A stretch of 64,000 nucleotides of DNA from Vreelandella stevensii S18214 (lineage in GTDB: Bacteria > Pseudomonadota > Gammaproteobacteria > Pseudomonadales > Halomonadaceae), in assembly GCF_000275725.1 (NCBI RefSeq), contig NZ_AJTS01000010.1, positions 1 to 64,000 of the forward strand, given 5' to 3'. Below, piece after piece: positions 51,864 to 61,326 of this stretch. The position numbers were made by a program, and so were the translations under genes. The notes beneath the pieces are model-generated. The model was given only the letters and a program-made list of their open reading frames with translations, did no database searches and had not been told where the DNA came from. Every line of letters begins with the position of its first letter. The stretch's first letter is position 1.

Positions 51864-53381
51864 ATGCACGTGCACGAGTATCAACAGTACGACGCAACGG
51901 GGCTGGCAGCGCTGATTCGTGGCGGGCAGGTGAGCCGGGAAGAGGTGCTGGAGGCCGCGCTGGTGGCCATCGAGCAGGCTAACCCGGCGCTGCAGGCCGT
52001 GGTGCGCATGCGGGTCGAGCAGGCGCGTCGTGAAAGCCAGCAGGTAGAAAGTTCGGCCTGTTTTGCCGGTGTGCCCACCTTGAGCAAGGATTTGTTGATG
52101 GCGCTCAAAGGGGAGCCCTTGGCGTTCGGCAGTGCTGCGTTACGCGACTGGCGGCCTGCCGAGGACTCGCTGTTCATCCAGCGCTCGCGCAGGGCGGGGC
52201 TGGTGGTGGTGGGCCAAACGGCCACGCCGGAGCTTGGCTTGATGGGCATCACCGAGCCCAGGGCATTTGCCCACCCTGAAAACCCGTGGTGCGCAGGCTA
52301 TTCGCCCGGTGGTTCCAGCGGTGGGGCGGCGGCCGCGGTGGCCGGGGGCATGGTGCCCTTGGCGTTGGCAGGCGATGGCGGCGGTTCCATTCGTATCCCT
52401 GCCAGCTATTGCGGGCTGTTCGGGTTCAAGCCTTCCAGGGGGCGCGTGCCGCTGGCGCCAGCCCATGGTGAGGTGTGGCAGGGAGCCGTCGTTGAGCATG
52501 CGATCACGCGGAGCGTGCGTGACAGTGCGGCCCTGCTGGAAGAGGTCAACGGCATGGCGCCTTCGGGCCCTTACCCGGTGCTTGCGGAACGCGGCTATGT
52601 GGAGGCGCTGTCGAAACCCTGCCCACCCTTACGGGTGGCGATCTCTCTGGGGGAGCCTTTGGGGCGCAGTGTGGGTACACGGTTGAATCCAGAGGTGAAA
52701 ACGGCCATCGAGAAAACCGCCCAGCGGCTGGAGGAGATGGGGCACACGGTAGCGTGGTGCGACCCGCCGGTCGACGGTGAGGCGCTTGCCGACAGTTACC
52801 TGACGCTCTACCTGGGCCATCTGGCGGCAGACCTGCGCTGGATCAGTCAGCAAACCGGCGTGCCGCTCGGCCGCCTGCCTCTGGAGCCTTCTACCCGCGC
52901 CATTGGCCGCTTGGGCGCCAAACTCTCTGCCTGGGAGTACGAGACGGCCAAGCGCTACTGGCACGTGGCCGCCGAGCAGATGAGCCAGTTTCATCAGCGT
53001 CATGATGTGCTGGTGCTGCCCGTGGCCGCAGACACCGCGCCTCGGTTAGGGGAGCTGTACCCGTCGGCCCTGCGCGAACGGCTGATGGCGCTGCTGGCGG
53101 TGCCGGGCCTGCCCGCGCTGGCCCTGAAGGCGGGGCTGTTGAAGCGCCTGGCCGTCGATGCCCTGAGCCGTACGCCCTTTACCCAGTTGGCCAACCTGAC
53201 CGGCCAGCCTGCCATGTCGCTACCGATGCACGTGGCGCAAAGCGGCTTGCCCGTGGGGGTGCAGGTAATTGGACGGCTGGGGGAAGACCGTCAGTTGCTG
53301 CAGTTGGCCGCCGCCCTGGAGCAGCAGGAAAACTGGCAGGCGAGGCTGCCTCGGCAAGCGTTTGCAGCTCAGGCAGGGTAA
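51864..53381 (+). CDS. Amidase (amidase-signature family)
   Basis: 505 residues from the ATG at 51864, preceded by GGGAGGGTGGCG; an in-frame GTG at 51858 is possible. The amidase-signature catalytic set is visible: lysine in PTLSKDLLM, the glycine-serine loop in AGYSPGGSSGGAAAAVAGG with the cis-serine, and the nucleophile serine in GDGGGSIRIPASYCG followed by GFKPSRGRVPL. The C-terminal GQPAMSLPMHVAQSGLPVGVQ is also typical. It hydrolyses an amide of unknown identity. It is not GatA in a gatCAB operon. The C-terminus lies 49 bases before cmoM. Confidence 0.9.
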   Translation: MHVHEYQQYDATGLAALIRGGQVSREEVLEAALVAIEQANPALQAVVRMRVEQARRESQQVESSACFAGVPTLSKDLLMALKGEPLAFGSAALRDWRPAEDSLFIQRSRRAGLVVVGQTATPELGLMGITEPRAFAHPENPWCAGYSPGGSSGGAAAAVAGGMVPLALAGDGGGSIRIPASYCGLFGFKPSRGRVPLAPAHGEVWQGAVVEHAITRSVRDSAALLEEVNGMAPSGPYPVLAERGYVEALSKPCPPLRVAISLGEPLGRSVGTRLNPEVKTAIEKTAQRLEEMGHTVAWCDPPVDGEALADSYLTLYLGHLAADLRWISQQTGVPLGRLPLEPSTRAIGRLGAKLSAWEYETAKRYWHVAAEQMSQFHQRHDVLVLPVAADTAPRLGELYPSALRERLMALLAVPGLPALALKAGLLKRLAVDALSRTPFTQLANLTGQPAMSLPMHVAQSGLPVGVQVIGRLGEDRQLLQLAAALEQQENWQARLPRQAFAAQAG

Positions 53382-53430
53382 ACTACGCCCCCGTCAATCG
53401 ACGCCCGTGATTCTATCTAGAGCTTGCTGC

Positions 53431-54249
53431 ATGCACCCATCCTACGAACTGACCGAGGCGGGCGACCGTTATTTCGATGGTCTGGCGGAGAAATTTTCCC
53501 GCTCGCTGTATCAGGCCCCGCGTGGAGAGCTGCGCTTGGCCATGCTGGATTACCTGCTGCCTCAGATGCTGAACCTGAACGCCCAGCCGGTACTGGATGT
53601 AGGCGGCGGCCTGGGACAGCTGTCGGCCTGGCTGGCCGAGCGGGGGCATGCGGTGACCATGGCAGAGCCTTCCCAGGATATGTTGGTACACGCCCAGGCA
53701 TGGCATGGCCAGCGGGTCAGCGAAGGTGCTTTCAATGCCGACGCGCTGCACTACGTTGTGGCACCGCTGCAAGCGTTGCCCGTTCAAGCCCCCGGGCCCT
53801 GGCCGCTGATCACTTGTCATGCGGTGCTGGAGTGGCTGGGCGACCCGGCCCAGGCGCTGGCTACCCTGGCCAGCCTGCTGGCCCCCGGTGGTCAGCTGAG
53901 CCTGATGGTGTTCAACCGCGATGCGCTGCGCTTCTCCAACGTGGTGAAGGGCAACTTGAGCAAGGCGCTGGGCGACCAGTTGGCAGGCAAGGGGCGTCGC
54001 CAGCGCTTGACCCCCATTTCACCCATGACCCACGCGCAAGTTCTGGGCTGGGCCGATAGCTGCGGCCTGGAGATGGTCGACGTGGCGGGCATTCGTATCT
54101 TTCAGGACTACCTGCGCCAGGCCCCTGCCAGCGCTGACGACCAGGCCGCGCTCATGGCGCTGGAACGCCAGTACTGCCGCCAGGAGCCCCATTGGCGGCT
54201 GGGCCGCTATCTACTTTACACCTTCACCAAACCCGAGGCCGATGCATGA
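53431..54249 (+). CDS. cmoM: tRNA 5-carboxymethoxyuridine methyltransferase CmoM
   Basis: 272 residues from the ATG at 53431, matching the normal family length; the frame is open upstream but there it overlaps the amidase. The SAM-binding motif is PVLDVGGGLGQLSAWLAERG, followed by the acidic ribose-binding EPSQDML and the ITCHAVLEWLGDP segment typical of CmoM (formerly SmtA). It methylates the wobble cmo5U of certain tRNAs to the methyl ester. It overlaps rsmC by four bases (ATGA), so both RNA methyltransferases are coupled. Confidence 0.88.
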   Translation: MHPSYELTEAGDRYFDGLAEKFSRSLYQAPRGELRLAMLDYLLPQMLNLNAQPVLDVGGGLGQLSAWLAERGHAVTMAEPSQDMLVHAQAWHGQRVSEGAFNADALHYVVAPLQALPVQAPGPWPLITCHAVLEWLGDPAQALATLASLLAPGGQLSLMVFNRDALRFSNVVKGNLSKALGDQLAGKGRRQRLTPISPMTHAQVLGWADSCGLEMVDVAGIRIFQDYLRQAPASADDQAALMALERQYCRQEPHWRLGRYLLYTFTKPEADA

Positions 54250-55235
54250 GCGCTCAACTGCCCGCCAGCCAACTTCTCGAACGTTACCATGGCCCTGCGG
54301 CTCAACTGCTGCCCATCGCTCCACCTGCCGATGGCTGGCTGGTGGAGCGCTCTACCGCCATGATCAGTGGCGATGTGGCGCTGCGCCAGCAGTGGCAGGA
54401 CGCTGGAAAGCTGGCCAGTAGCCCGCTGGCGCCCATGAATGCAGAGCCCGCTGGCCGCGTGGTGCTGTTCTGGCCCAAAGCGCATGCCTTGGGCACGTGG
54501 TGGCTGCGCTGGCTGTGCCAATGGCTCCCCGAGAACACGCCTTTCGAGATCGTGGGGGAGCACCAGGGCGGGATCAAGCGTGTGCCGAAGCTGCTGGCAG
54601 CGCTGGGCATGGGGTGTGACAAGCTGGACAACGCACGCCGCTGTTCACTGTTTGCCAGCCACACCGTGGCGCTGCCCGAGCAGCCGGATGAGTGGCAGCG
54701 CTTCGAAGCGCTGGGCATGACGCTGGTGAGCCACCCTGGTGTGTTTGGCCATGGCAAGGTCGACGAAGGAACCTTGCTACTACTTGAAACCCTGGAAGCG
54801 CACTTGCCCAAGCGCCCGCTGAGCGTGCTGGACATGGGCTGTGGTGACGGCATCATCAGCGCCTGGCTGGCCAGCCGTGGCCATACGGTGACAGCGGTGG
54901 ACGTCAACGCCTTTGCCGTCGAGGCGTGTCGCCAGACGCTGGCGGCCAACCAGCTGACGGGCAGCGTGTGCGAAAGCGATGTCTACCGTGCGCTGGGCGA
55001 TACGCGCTTCGACCTGATCGTCAGCAATCCACCGTTTCACCAGGAGCGCGAGATCAGCTACGGACCGAGTGCGCGACTCATCGACGAAGCGCGTCAGCAC
55101 CTGACCCCCAAAGGCCAACTGGTGCTGGTGGCCAACGCCTTCCTGCCTTATCCCGAGCGGCTGGAGCGTGCGTTTGGAAGCTTCGAGACGCTGGCCGACA
55201 ATCGGCGTTTCCGGGTGTATCGCGGGCAGTCGTGA
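54246..55235 (+). CDS. rsmC: 16S rRNA (guanine1207-N2)-methyltransferase RsmC
   Basis: 329 residues from the ATG at 54246. As in RsmC, an N-terminal pseudo-methyltransferase half (about 1-165, WPKAHALGTWWLRWLCQW) precedes an active C-terminal half with SVLDMGCGDGIISAWLA, VDVNAFAVEACRQTL and the catalytic motif DLIVSNPPFHQ. It modifies G1207 of 16S rRNA in assembled 30S subunits. It is translationally coupled to cmoM. It is convergent with greB, 13 bases away. Confidence 0.92.
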   Translation: MSAQLPASQLLERYHGPAAQLLPIAPPADGWLVERSTAMISGDVALRQQWQDAGKLASSPLAPMNAEPAGRVVLFWPKAHALGTWWLRWLCQWLPENTPFEIVGEHQGGIKRVPKLLAALGMGCDKLDNARRCSLFASHTVALPEQPDEWQRFEALGMTLVSHPGVFGHGKVDEGTLLLLETLEAHLPKRPLSVLDMGCGDGIISAWLASRGHTVTAVDVNAFAVEACRQTLAANQLTGSVCESDVYRALGDTRFDLIVSNPPFHQEREISYGPSARLIDEARQHLTPKGQLVLVANAFLPYPERLERAFGSFETLADNRRFRVYRGQS

Positions 55236-55248
55236 AGGGGCCGCTGGC

Positions 55249-55779
55249 TCAGGCGTTGGGTGAAGCATCGGCATAGCGAATGTCGGTAATGGTGTAGAAC
55301 GCCTCGCCGTTGGGCGTGATCACCGTGATCTCGTCGTCCACTTCCTTGCCCAGCAGCGCCTTGGCCATGGGGGCATCGACACTGATCCAGTGCTTCCGGG
55401 TGTCGATTTCGTCATGGCCCACCAGGCGGATATGCAGGGCTTCCCCCGCGTCGTCTTCCAGGCTCACGAACGCGCCGAAAAACACCTTGTCGGTGTTGGC
55501 GGGCAGCCTGTCCACTACCTGTAGTTCGTCCAGCCGCTGGGTCAGATAGCGAATGCGGGCGATGACCCGGTTCAACTCTTTCTTGTTGTAGGTGTAGTCG
55601 GCGTTCTCACTGCGGTCTCCCAGCGCAGCGGCTTCCCCTACCTTGGCCGACAGCTCAGGGCGCTTGACGCGGGAAAGGTGGTCTAGAATGCCCCGCAGGC
55701 GGGCCGCGCCCTCGGCGGTAATCAGATTGCTCTTGGGTGCCTGGCGCGGGTCTTTTGCCGGATCGCGCCAGCGCGTCAT
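55249..55779 (-). CDS. greB: Transcription elongation factor GreB
   Basis: About 176 residues from the ATG at 55779 (an ATG at 55794 is an alternative). The N-terminal coiled-coil carries the tip acidic residues in AALGDRSENADYTYNKKELN, which insert into the RNA polymerase secondary channel and stimulate transcript cleavage. The C-terminal FKBP-like part contains FFGAFVSLEDDAGE, RLVGHDEID and SVDAPMAKALLGK. The extended N-terminus and the YTYNKKELNR wording indicate GreB rather than GreA. Confidence 0.93.
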   Translation of the reverse strand: MTRWRDPAKDPRQAPKSNLITAEGAARLRGILDHLSRVKRPELSAKVGEAAALGDRSENADYTYNKKELNRVIARIRYLTQRLDELQVVDRLPANTDKVFFGAFVSLEDDAGEALHIRLVGHDEIDTRKHWISVDAPMAKALLGKEVDDEITVITPNGEAFYTITDIRYADASPNA

Positions 55780-56005
55780 ATTGCGGCCTTTCATGGTGTC
55801 GTTACCTTCCCGGAAAAGTGCCTAGCTTACGCTACCAAGGTGCAGGGCAACAAAGCGGCGATTCTCTGGCGAATCATTCAAACGTTCGTTACATTGTCAG
55901 TGTGGACGAGATATCGCCATGCCTTGAGCAGGTCTAACTCAATAGTGATCACTCAACAGTCATGACTCATTCCTCATTCTTCATAACAACAAGCAGGAGT
56001 TTTCC

Positions 56006-56650
56006 ATGCGTACAATTCCATTTTCTCGACTCTTCATGGCGGCGGCGTTGGGCGGTGCTTTGGTGCTGTCGCCGCTGAGCGCGTCGGCCTTCGAAAGCGA
56101 GCTGTTCTCCTTGAAGAACCGCTGGGAGCATACGGTGACCGAGATGCCCGCCAACCAACGGGAGTCGACCCTGAGGGCATTGGCGGGCGAGGCAGAGCGA
56201 CTGGCCCAGCAGAACCCCAACGAGGCCGAGGTGCTGATATGGCAAGGCATCGTGCTGGCTTCCTATGCTAGAGAGCGGGGTGGGTTGGGGGCGCTGGGTA
56301 CCGCCGGTGATGCGCGCACGGTGCTGGAACGCGCCGTCGAGATCGACCCTACGGGGGGCAATGGCTCTGCGTATGTGACCCTGGGGGCGCTGTATGACCG
56401 TGCCCCGGGTCGCCCGCTGGGGTTTGGCAATAGCGCCACCGCTGAGCGGATGTTCCAGCGGGCGCTGGAAATTCGCCCGGACGGTATCGATGTGAACTAC
56501 TACTATGCCGCTTTCCTGAAAGAAGAGGGCAACACCCAGGCGGCGCGGGAGCATGCTCAGCGAGCCGTGAACGGCACGGCGCGGGAGAGTCGCCAGCGTT
56601 CCGACGAAGCCCTTCGCCGTGATGCCGAGGCGCTGCTGCGCGAGCTGTAA
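56006..56650 (+). CDS. Secreted TPR-repeat protein of unknown function
   Basis: 214 residues with an N-terminal signal peptide (basic start MRTIPFSRLF, hydrophobic core AAALGGALVLSPL, cleavage probably after SASA). The mature part is helical and carries TPR-like repeats: NPNEAEVLIWQGIVLASYA, AVEIDPTGGNGSAYVTLGALY and MFQRALEIRPDGIDVNYYYA. It should be periplasmic or loosely envelope-associated. A good RBS (AGGAG) lies before the ATG. Neighbours give no functional hint. The 226-base gap before it, back to greB, shows no other gene. Confidence 0.75.
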   Translation: MRTIPFSRLFMAAALGGALVLSPLSASAFESELFSLKNRWEHTVTEMPANQRESTLRALAGEAERLAQQNPNEAEVLIWQGIVLASYARERGGLGALGTAGDARTVLERAVEIDPTGGNGSAYVTLGALYDRAPGRPLGFGNSATAERMFQRALEIRPDGIDVNYYYAAFLKEEGNTQAAREHAQRAVNGTARESRQRSDEALRRDAEALLREL

Positions 56651-56740
56651 TGGCCGTCAAATCACGCGGTTGATGATCCGATTGGCATTCCCGGTGGCCA
56701 GCATTGATAATGGTACGATCATGTTCACCGGGAGTGCCGT

Positions 56741-57388
56741 ATGGGCCCCACGCTCAATCGCGACGATGTGGAACTCATCACGCGTGACACCCTGTACAAG
56801 GGGTTTTTTCGCCTGGAAGCGCTAGAGCTGCGTCATCGACTTTTCGAGGGCGGCTGGAGCGCCACCATGCGCCGAGAAGTGCACAACCGCCACGATGCGG
56901 TGGGTGTGCTGTTGTATGACCCCGAGCGTGATGCGCTGATCCTCGTCGAGCAATTTCGCGCCGGCGCCATCGATGACCCTCACTCCCCCTGGAAGCTGGA
57001 ACTGGTAGCTGGCCTCGTCGACAAGGACGAGACCCTGGAAAACGTGGCGCGCCGTGAGGCCCAAGAGGAAGCCGGTTGCCAGGTGGGCCAACTGACCCGA
57101 TTGCATACCTACTACCCAAGCCCTGGCGCCTGCAACGAGCGGGTCACGCTATTTTGCGGGCTGGTCGATAGCCAGGGCGTGGGAGGCGTGCATGGCGTCG
57201 AGGACGAGAATGAAAACATCCGTGTTCATGTCGTCTCTTTTCCCGCCGCCTGGGAACTCCTGGAGCAGGGCCGACTCGACAACGCCATGTGTTTGATCGG
57301 CATGCACTGGTTGGCCGGGCAGCGGGCATCGCTGCGGGCGGCTTCCCAGCGCGCGGCCGTGTCAGCCGTCGAGGCCAACACCCGGTAA
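56741..57388 (+). CDS. nudF: ADP-ribose pyrophosphatase (Nudix)
   Basis: 215 residues. The Nudix box is complete: GLVDKDETLENVARREAQEEAG near residues 90-112. The N-terminal FEGGWSATMRREVHNRHDAV and the YYPSPGACNERVTLFCGLV segment are those of NudF-type ADP-ribose pyrophosphatases. It hydrolyses ADP-ribose to AMP and ribose-5-phosphate. It starts the nudF-DUF1249-cpdA cluster, an arrangement common in gammaproteobacteria (also seen around E. coli nudF, yqiB, cpdA). Nine bases separate it from the next gene. Confidence 0.93.
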   Translation: MGPTLNRDDVELITRDTLYKGFFRLEALELRHRLFEGGWSATMRREVHNRHDAVGVLLYDPERDALILVEQFRAGAIDDPHSPWKLELVAGLVDKDETLENVARREAQEEAGCQVGQLTRLHTYYPSPGACNERVTLFCGLVDSQGVGGVHGVEDENENIRVHVVSFPAAWELLEQGRLDNAMCLIGMHWLAGQRASLRAASQRAAVSAVEANTR

Positions 57389-57397
57389 GGAGTCATC

Positions 57398-57844
57398 ATG
57401 GCAAGAGCCGCCTACGTAACCGATTTGAAAACCTTGCAAGGGGAGTGCAGCGCCAACTATCTGCGCCTAGTGCGCCTGGTGGGTGACCTGCAGAGCGGCC
57501 AGCGGCGCGATATCGCCTTGCGCGGTGATCACCAGCACTTTGGCGACCTCAAGCTGGCCATTCTTCAACAGGCCCCTTACACCACGCTGGTGGAGATCTC
57601 CCAGCGCGGCCCGCTGGATGCGGTCATCGAAGGGCCGCGCATGCGCGTGCACCTTTACCATGATGTGCGCATGGCGGAAGTCATCGACTTTCAGCGCGAG
57701 CGTCATTTCAGCGGACGCTATCGCTACCCCAATGCGCGCATGCATCAACCGGATGAAAAGCTGCAGTTGAACTGCTTTTTAGGAGAGTGGTTGGCCCATG
57801 GGCTGGCCCATGGTCATGTCGTCGATTTGCCGGAGCTACCCTGA
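57398..57844 (+). CDS. DUF1249 family protein (YqiB-like)
   Basis: 148 residues. Characteristic segments are LKTLQGECSANYLRLVRLV, TTLVEISQRGPL, MRVHLYHDVRMAEVIDFQ and NARMHQPDEKLQLNCFLGEW. The family has no established function, but it nearly always lies between nudF and cpdA, as here. AAGGAGTCATC precedes the ATG. The stop codon TGA overlaps the cpdA start codon by one base (TGATG), implying coupled translation. Confidence 0.9.
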   Translation: MARAAYVTDLKTLQGECSANYLRLVRLVGDLQSGQRRDIALRGDHQHFGDLKLAILQQAPYTTLVEISQRGPLDAVIEGPRMRVHLYHDVRMAEVIDFQRERHFSGRYRYPNARMHQPDEKLQLNCFLGEWLAHGLAHGHVVDLPELP

Positions 57845-58578
57845 TGCGGTTGATACAGATTACCGATGCGCATCTGCACGCCGACAAGCAGGCACGCTCT
57901 CGGGCGGCCATTCCCTGGCAGCAGTTCGAAGCCGTGCTGGACGCCGTGATGGCCGAACGCCCGGACGTGGTGGTGGTGAGTGGTGATATCAGCCAGGATG
58001 AAACCAGCGCGTCTTACGTTCACGCCTGCGAGGCCTTGAACCGCCTGCCGTGCCCCTGGTTCTGGATACCGGGCAACCACGACCAGCCCGAACTGATGGC
58101 CGCAGAACGCCCGATGCTGGATGAAGTCGACCTGGAACAGTGGCGCCTGCTGCTGCTGGATACCCATGTGCCGGGCAAGCCCCATGGCGAGCTGGGGGCG
58201 GCCAAACTCACCGCCCTGGCCGAACGGCTGGAGCAGGACGAGCGGCCGGTGGCCATCGTCATGCACCACCCGCCGGTGGACGTCGGGGCGGACTGGATGG
58301 ATGCGATTGGTTTGCAGGACCGCGATGCGTTCTGGCAGCTGTTGAGCGCTTACCCCCAGGTCAAGATCATTCTGTTTGGGCATGCCCATCAGGCTTTTGC
58401 CCAGCATCAGCCGCTGGCGGGCTCGGCGATAGGCACTTATGGTTGCCCCGCCACGTCAGACCAGTTTCTGCCCGGTGCGGAAACCTTTGCAGTGGATGAA
58501 GCGTCGCGGCCGGGTTATCGCGTGGTGGAGCTGCACGGGGAGGAGTGGCAGACCTGGGTCGAGCGTATCGACCTCTGA
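57844..58578 (+). CDS. cpdA: 3',5'-cyclic-AMP phosphodiesterase CpdA
   Basis: 244 residues from the ATG at 57844. Class III calcineurin-like phosphoesterase with the metal-binding blocks ITDAHLHADKQ, VVVSGDISQDE, PGNHDQPEL, VMHHPPVDVG and FGHAHQAFAQ in order. It hydrolyses cAMP and so modulates CRP-dependent transcription. It is the last gene of the nudF cluster. About 195 bases of AT-rich sequence separate it from cysD and should contain the cys promoter. Confidence 0.92.
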   Translation: MRLIQITDAHLHADKQARSRAAIPWQQFEAVLDAVMAERPDVVVVSGDISQDETSASYVHACEALNRLPCPWFWIPGNHDQPELMAAERPMLDEVDLEQWRLLLLDTHVPGKPHGELGAAKLTALAERLEQDERPVAIVMHHPPVDVGADWMDAIGLQDRDAFWQLLSAYPQVKIILFGHAHQAFAQHQPLAGSAIGTYGCPATSDQFLPGAETFAVDEASRPGYRVVELHGEEWQTWVERIDL

Positions 58579-58773
58579 TGCCTGTCTATTTATTCGATAA
58601 AGATATAAAAAGATAGTTATTAATTCTTTTGGGTTATTATTGGCCTGGCGTTACCCTACCCACAAATGCCCACCTTGCGATTCATGCGCGCAGGGTGGCA
58701 CACCATGTTTGCACAGGCTTCCTTGAAAAGCCGTTTCGATAAAAGCAAGCACCGTTTTGTGAGGGAGTAGGTA

Positions 58774-59730
58774 ATGAACCAGTTTTCTGCGCCACCGGCG
58801 ACGCAACAGGTGCCCATTGCACCGGATGCCGCCCGACTGACCCACCTGAAGCAGCTCGAAGCCGAGTCGATCCATATCATCCGGGAAGTGGCTGCCGAGT
58901 TCAGCAACCCGGTGATGATGTACTCCATCGGCAAGGACTCCTCGGTGATGCTGCATCTGGCGCGGAAGGCCTTCTACCCCGGCACGCCGCCGTTCCCGCT
59001 GATGCATATCGATACCACCTGGAAGTTCCGCGAGATGATCGCTTTCCGCAATCGCATGGCGGAAGAGGCGGGCATGGAGCTGATCGTGCATACCAACGAA
59101 GAGGGGCGCGCCGCCAACATCAACCCCTTCGACCACGGCAGTGCCAAGTACACCGATATCATGAAGACCCAGGCCCTCAAGCAGGCCCTGAGCAAGCACG
59201 GTTTCGATGCTGCCTTTGGCGGCGCGCGGCGCGACGAGGAAGCCTCCCGTGCCAAGGAGCGCGTCTACTCCTTCCGCGACAAGTACCACCGCTGGGACCC
59301 GAAAAATCAGCGTCCGGAGCTGTGGAGCGTCTATAACGCCAAGATCAACAAGGGCGAATCGATTCGCGTGTTCCCGCTCTCCAACTGGACCGAGCTGGAT
59401 ATCTGGCAGTACATCTATCTGGAGTCGATTCCCATCGTGCCGTTGTACTACTCCGCCAAGCGTCCGGTAGTACAGCGCGACGGCATGCAGATCATGGTGG
59501 ACGACGAGCGCCTGCCGCTGGCCGAGGGCGAAGTGCCGGAAGAGAAGTGGGTGCGTTTCAGAACCCTGGGCTGCTACCCGCTGACGGGGGCGGTGGAGTC
59601 CACCGCCGCCACGCTGCCGGAGATCATTCAGGAGATGCTGCTGACCAGGACCAGCGAGCGCAGTGGCCGCGCCATTGATCACGATCAGGCCGGTTCCATG
59701 GAGAAGAAAAAGCGTGAGGGGTATTTCTAA
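58774..59730 (+). CDS. cysD: Sulfate adenylyltransferase subunit 2
   Basis: 318 residues. The PP-loop is in [16 protein letters not shown], followed by [16 protein letters not shown], the [20 protein letters not shown] stretch and [13 protein letters not shown], all typical of CysD. With CysN it makes adenosine 5'-phosphosulfate from ATP and sulfate, the first step of sulfate assimilation. The stop overlaps the cysN start (TAATG). The upstream AT-rich region resembles a regulated promoter, but no specific CysB site is claimed. Confidence 0.96.
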   Translation: MNQFSAPPATQQVPIAPDAARLTHLKQLEAESIHIIREVAAEFSNPVMMYSIGKDSSVMLHLARKAFYPGTPPFPLMHIDTTWKFREMIAFRNRMAEEAGMELIVHTNEEGRAANINPFDHGSAKYTDIMKTQALKQALSKHGFDAAFGGARRDEEASRAKERVYSFRDKYHRWDPKNQRPELWSVYNAKINKGESIRVFPLSNWTELDIWQYIYLESIPIVPLYYSAKRPVVQRDGMQIMVDDERLPLAEGEVPEEKWVRFRTLGCYPLTGAVESTAATLPEIIQEMLLTRTSERSGRAIDHDQAGSMEKKKREGYF

Positions 59731-61175
59731 TGGCGCACCAATCAACGTTGATTGCCGATAACATCGAGCAATACCTGCACGAGCACGAAAACAAGGATCT
59801 GCTGCGTTTCATCACCTGCGGCAGCGTCGACGACGGCAAGTCCACGCTCATTGGACGGCTGCTCCACGACTCCAAGATGATCTTCGAAGATCAGCTCGCC
59901 GCGATCACCAAGGCTTCCAAAACCAGTGGCACCACCGGTGATACGGTGGACCTCGCCCTGTTGGTAGATGGCCTGCAATCGGAGCGCGAGCAGGGCATCA
60001 CCATCGACGTGGCGTACCGCTTTTTCTCCACCGACAAGCGCAAGTTCATCATTGCCGATACGCCGGGGCACGAGCAGTACACGCGCAACATGGCCACGGG
60101 CGCTTCCACTGCCAGCCTGGCGATCATCCTGATCGACGCGCGCTACGGTGTGCAGACCCAAACACGTCGGCACAGCTTCATTGCCGACCTGCTGGGCATT
60201 CAGCATCTGGTCATCGCGGTCAACAAGATGGACCTGGTGGGCTTCTCGGAGGCACGCTTCAACGAGATCGTGGCGGAGTACCGCGCTTTTGCGGCCAACT
60301 TGCAGGCCCCGGACATTCGCTTCGTGCCGATGTCGGCGCTCAATGGCGACAACGTGGTCAACGCCAGCGAGCACACGCCCTGGTACTTTGCGGCGGGCAG
60401 TGAAGGCTACGAAGGCAAGACCCTGATCGAGCTGCTGGAAAACGTCGAAGTCACCCGTGACCAGAACCTGAGCGACCTGCGCCTGCCGGTGCAGTACGTC
60501 AATCGCCCCAACCTGGACTTCCGAGGCTATTGCGGCACCCTGGCGGCCGGTGTGCTGCGCCCAGGCCAAGAGGTGAAGGCGCTGCCGTCGGGCAAGACCT
60601 CCCGCGTGGCGCGCATCGTCACTTTCGACGGGGATCTCGACGCTGCTTACCCCGGTCAGGCCATCACCGTGACTCTGGAAGACGAGATCGATATCTCCCG
60701 TGGCGATTGGCTGGTCAGCGCCGAAGCCCAGGTGCCGCTTTCCAACGTGTTCAACGCCGATGTGGTCTGGATGCACGAAGAGCCCCTGGAGCCGGGCAAG
60801 CTCTACGATATCAAGCTGGCCACTCGTGATCTGGCGGGCCAGATCAGCGCCATCGAGTATCAGGTGGACGTCAACACGCTGGAGAAACACCCGACCCAGC
60901 GTCTCGGGCTGAATGCCATTGCTCGCTGTGAAGTGGAACTGACGGCATCGATTCCGGTGGACGACTACCGTACCAGCCCCGGCACGGGCAGTTTCATCAT
61001 CATCGACCGGCTGAGCAACGTGACCGTGGGCGCCGGTATGATTCGGCGGGTCGCGGATGCCCGTGAGCAGGCCGGCACCACCGACTGGGCCGCCTTCGAA
61101 CGTGACCTGAACGCTCTTGTGCGCAAGCATTTTCCGCACTGGGGCGCGAAGGACATTCGTGACCTTCTGCGCTAA
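59730..61175 (+). CDS. cysN: Sulfate adenylyltransferase subunit 1 (GTPase)
   Basis: 481 residues, EF-Tu-like GTPase. G1 is [15 protein letters not shown]3 is [13 protein letters not shown] and G4 is NKMDLVGF. The C-terminal half holds beta-barrel domains. Its length shows that it is CysN alone and not a CysNC fusion with APS kinase, and no cysC follows. GTP hydrolysis drives APS formation by CysD. A hairpin terminator follows at about 61236-61269. Confidence 0.96.
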   Translation: MAHQSTLIADNIEQYLHEHENKDLLRFITCGSVDDGKSTLIGRLLHDSKMIFEDQLAAITKASKTSGTTGDTVDLALLVDGLQSEREQGITIDVAYRFFSTDKRKFIIADTPGHEQYTRNMATGASTASLAIILIDARYGVQTQTRRHSFIADLLGIQHLVIAVNKMDLVGFSEARFNEIVAEYRAFAANLQAPDIRFVPMSALNGDNVVNASEHTPWYFAAGSEGYEGKTLIELLENVEVTRDQNLSDLRLPVQYVNRPNLDFRGYCGTLAAGVLRPGQEVKALPSGKTSRVARIVTFDGDLDAAYPGQAITVTLEDEIDISRGDWLVSAEAQVPLSNVFNADVVWMHEEPLEPGKLYDIKLATRDLAGQISAIEYQVDVNTLEKHPTQRLGLNAIARCEVELTASIPVDDYRTSPGTGSFIIIDRLSNVTVGAGMIRRVADAREQAGTTDWAAFERDLNALVRKHFPHWGAKDIRDLLR

Positions 61176-61235
61176 TGGTTTGATGACGTTATCGAGATAA
61201 TCGAGTAGACGCTTAGCCGTTGGCAACGCACACTG

Positions 61236-61273
61236 AACCTGCTGTTGGCGCAAGACGCTGCAGCAGGTTTTCT
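61236..61273 (+). terminator. Probable terminator after cysN
   Basis: AACCTGCTG at 61236-61244 pairs perfectly with CAGCAGGTT at 61261-61269, with a 16-base loop that can itself pair in part. It is followed by a short T run (TTTTC). It lies between the convergent cysN and tupA genes. Confidence 0.6.
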
Positions 61274-61326
61274 ATATGGAGACAGCGGGTGGGTTGCCGC
61301 TGTTTTTAATGATCAAAGATGAAGTT

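Noticed and set aside
59742-61253. 503-codon open frame on the minus strand over cysN
   Set aside because: Shadow frame; cysN on the plus strand has all GTPase motifs.
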